From: Affinundibacterium fentianense
Lineage (GTDB): Bacteria > Pseudomonadota > Gammaproteobacteria > Burkholderiales > Burkholderiaceae_D
DNA length: 64,000 nucleotides
NCBI RefSeq assembly: GCF_018139545.1
Contig: NZ_JAGSPJ010000001.1
Span: 186,001-250,000 of the forward strand
Reading direction: 5' to 3'
The position numbers and the translations under genes are program-made. The notes below the pieces were generated by a model. The model worked only from the letters and a program-made list of their open reading frames with translations, was not told the DNA's origin and searched no databases. Below, in pieces: positions 63,639 through 64,000 of the stretch (position 1 is the stretch's first letter; every line of letters starts with the position of its first letter).

Positions 63639-64000
63639 GTTCAATTCAAACGACATCAAGTGACATGACGAACGATCCGAATGCGATGAAGACATCTGCT
63701 ATACCGACAAGTGCGCAATTGTTTATTCGCATGCTCAACAAAATCAAGCATGGCAATCTCCATCTCGTTACACCAAATGGGGATGTAATGAAATTTGGGG
63801 ATCAGCAACTATCCCAGTCGGTCATTTTAACGATTCACGATTGGCAAGCTTGTCGAAAAATTTTGCAAGGTGGCGACATTGGATTCGCCGAATGTTATGA
63901 AGCCGGATGGATTAGCACGAGTGATTTAACTGCCCTACTTCGCTTGGCAATTCAAAATGAGAATGCCTTGGACAAGGCAATTTTCGGCGGCAAGTTAATG
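63635..64000 (+). CDS. cfa: Cyclopropane-fatty-acyl-phospholipid synthase family protein (partial, N-terminal)
   Basis: The first 122 residues of a protein running off the right edge. The N-terminal region (AQLFIRMLNKIKHGNLHLVT, then DIGFAECYEAGWISTSDLTALLRLA) matches the non-catalytic N-terminal domain of Cfa-like SAM-dependent methyltransferases. The position after the FAD oxidoreductase and DUF1365 genes supports this. The start overlaps the DUF1365 stop (ATGA). The SAM domain lies outside the window. Confidence 0.8.
   Translation, partial: MSSIQTTSSDMTNDPNAMKTSAIPTSAQLFIRMLNKIKHGNLHLVTPNGDVMKFGDQQLSQSVILTIHDWQACRKILQGGDIGFAECYEAGWISTSDLTALLRLAIQNENALDKAIFGGKLM

Noticed and set aside
1-64000. 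CRISPR arrays, tRNA or rRNA genes
   Set aside because: No regularly spaced repeats, and no cloverleaf-like or rRNA-like stretches were seen on reading both strands.

Overview
The window looks like a chromosomal segment (possibly with an integrated accessory region) of a betaproteobacterium of the order Burkholderiales, most likely Oxalobacteraceae and perhaps Undibacterium-like. This is inference from protein families and gene order (mltG-tmk-holB-pilZ divergent from ygfZ and a DUF4936 gene, the Gcr-type 'recombinase' membrane protein, a REC-DUF3369-GGDEF-EAL protein) and from a moderate base composition. No rRNA, tRNA or CRISPR array was seen.

Region 1 (1-10.5 kb) is a heavy-metal resistance block. 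On the minus strand a MerR-controlled promoter drives a Zn/Cd/Pb-type P-type ATPase (cadA), then a CzcI-like protein and the start of a CzcC-like outer-membrane factor that runs off the left edge. The divergent regulator gene cadR overlaps tail-to-tail with cusA. A second minus-strand operon encodes a small Cys/Met-rich secreted protein and a translationally coupled CusC-CusB-CusA copper/silver efflux pump whose CusB carries a fused CusF-like domain. Together these remove divalent cations and Cu/Ag from cytosol and periplasm.

Region 2 (10.5-20 kb) is an accessory island. A Tn7/Tn5053-like transposition module (TniA/TnsB-, TniB/TnsC- and TniQ/TnsD-like proteins) lies on the minus strand at 15.0-19.5 kb. 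Facing it is a plus-strand cargo series: a HAD phosphatase, an XRE regulator (minus strand), a winged-helix/coiled-coil protein plus SF2 helicase pair, and a tightly overlapping HAD hydrolase, AbrB-like protein and metallophosphoesterase. Palindromic operator sites lie between the regulator and the helicase unit. This is the best candidate here for an undescribed, possibly defence or RNA/nucleotide repair, system. A decayed MFS gene fragment lies just outside the transposase side. The element ends were not resolved.

Region 3 (20-35.6 kb) holds metabolic genes: a small 35-residue ORF, a PLP-dependent threonine/serine ammonia-lyase type enzyme, an IorA/IorB-type molybdenum hydroxylase, two proteins of unknown function, the ABC-F ATPase YbiT, and a complete branched-chain-amino-acid-type ABC transporter (substrate-binding protein, two permeases, two ATPases) followed by a FadJ-like bifunctional beta-oxidation enzyme.

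Region 4 (35.8-48.4 kb) is mostly housekeeping: rlmJ, a GNAT acetyltransferase, the mltG-tmk-holB-pilZ operon ended by an intrinsic terminator, ygfZ with a DUF4936 gene, a methyltransferase, hom with an alanine-type aminotransferase, and the Gcr-family membrane protein.

Region 5 (48.4-64 kb) begins with a lipid A 4-amino-4-deoxy-L-arabinose (Arn) pathway: a Mth938-like gene, arnT, arnB, arnC, ArnA split into separate formyltransferase and decarboxylase genes, and arnD behind a strong intrinsic terminator. Then come bcp, phoH, a REC-GGDEF-EAL signalling protein, and a TetR regulator with two palindromic sites facing a FAD oxidoreductase-DUF1365-cyclopropane synthase operon that runs off the right edge.
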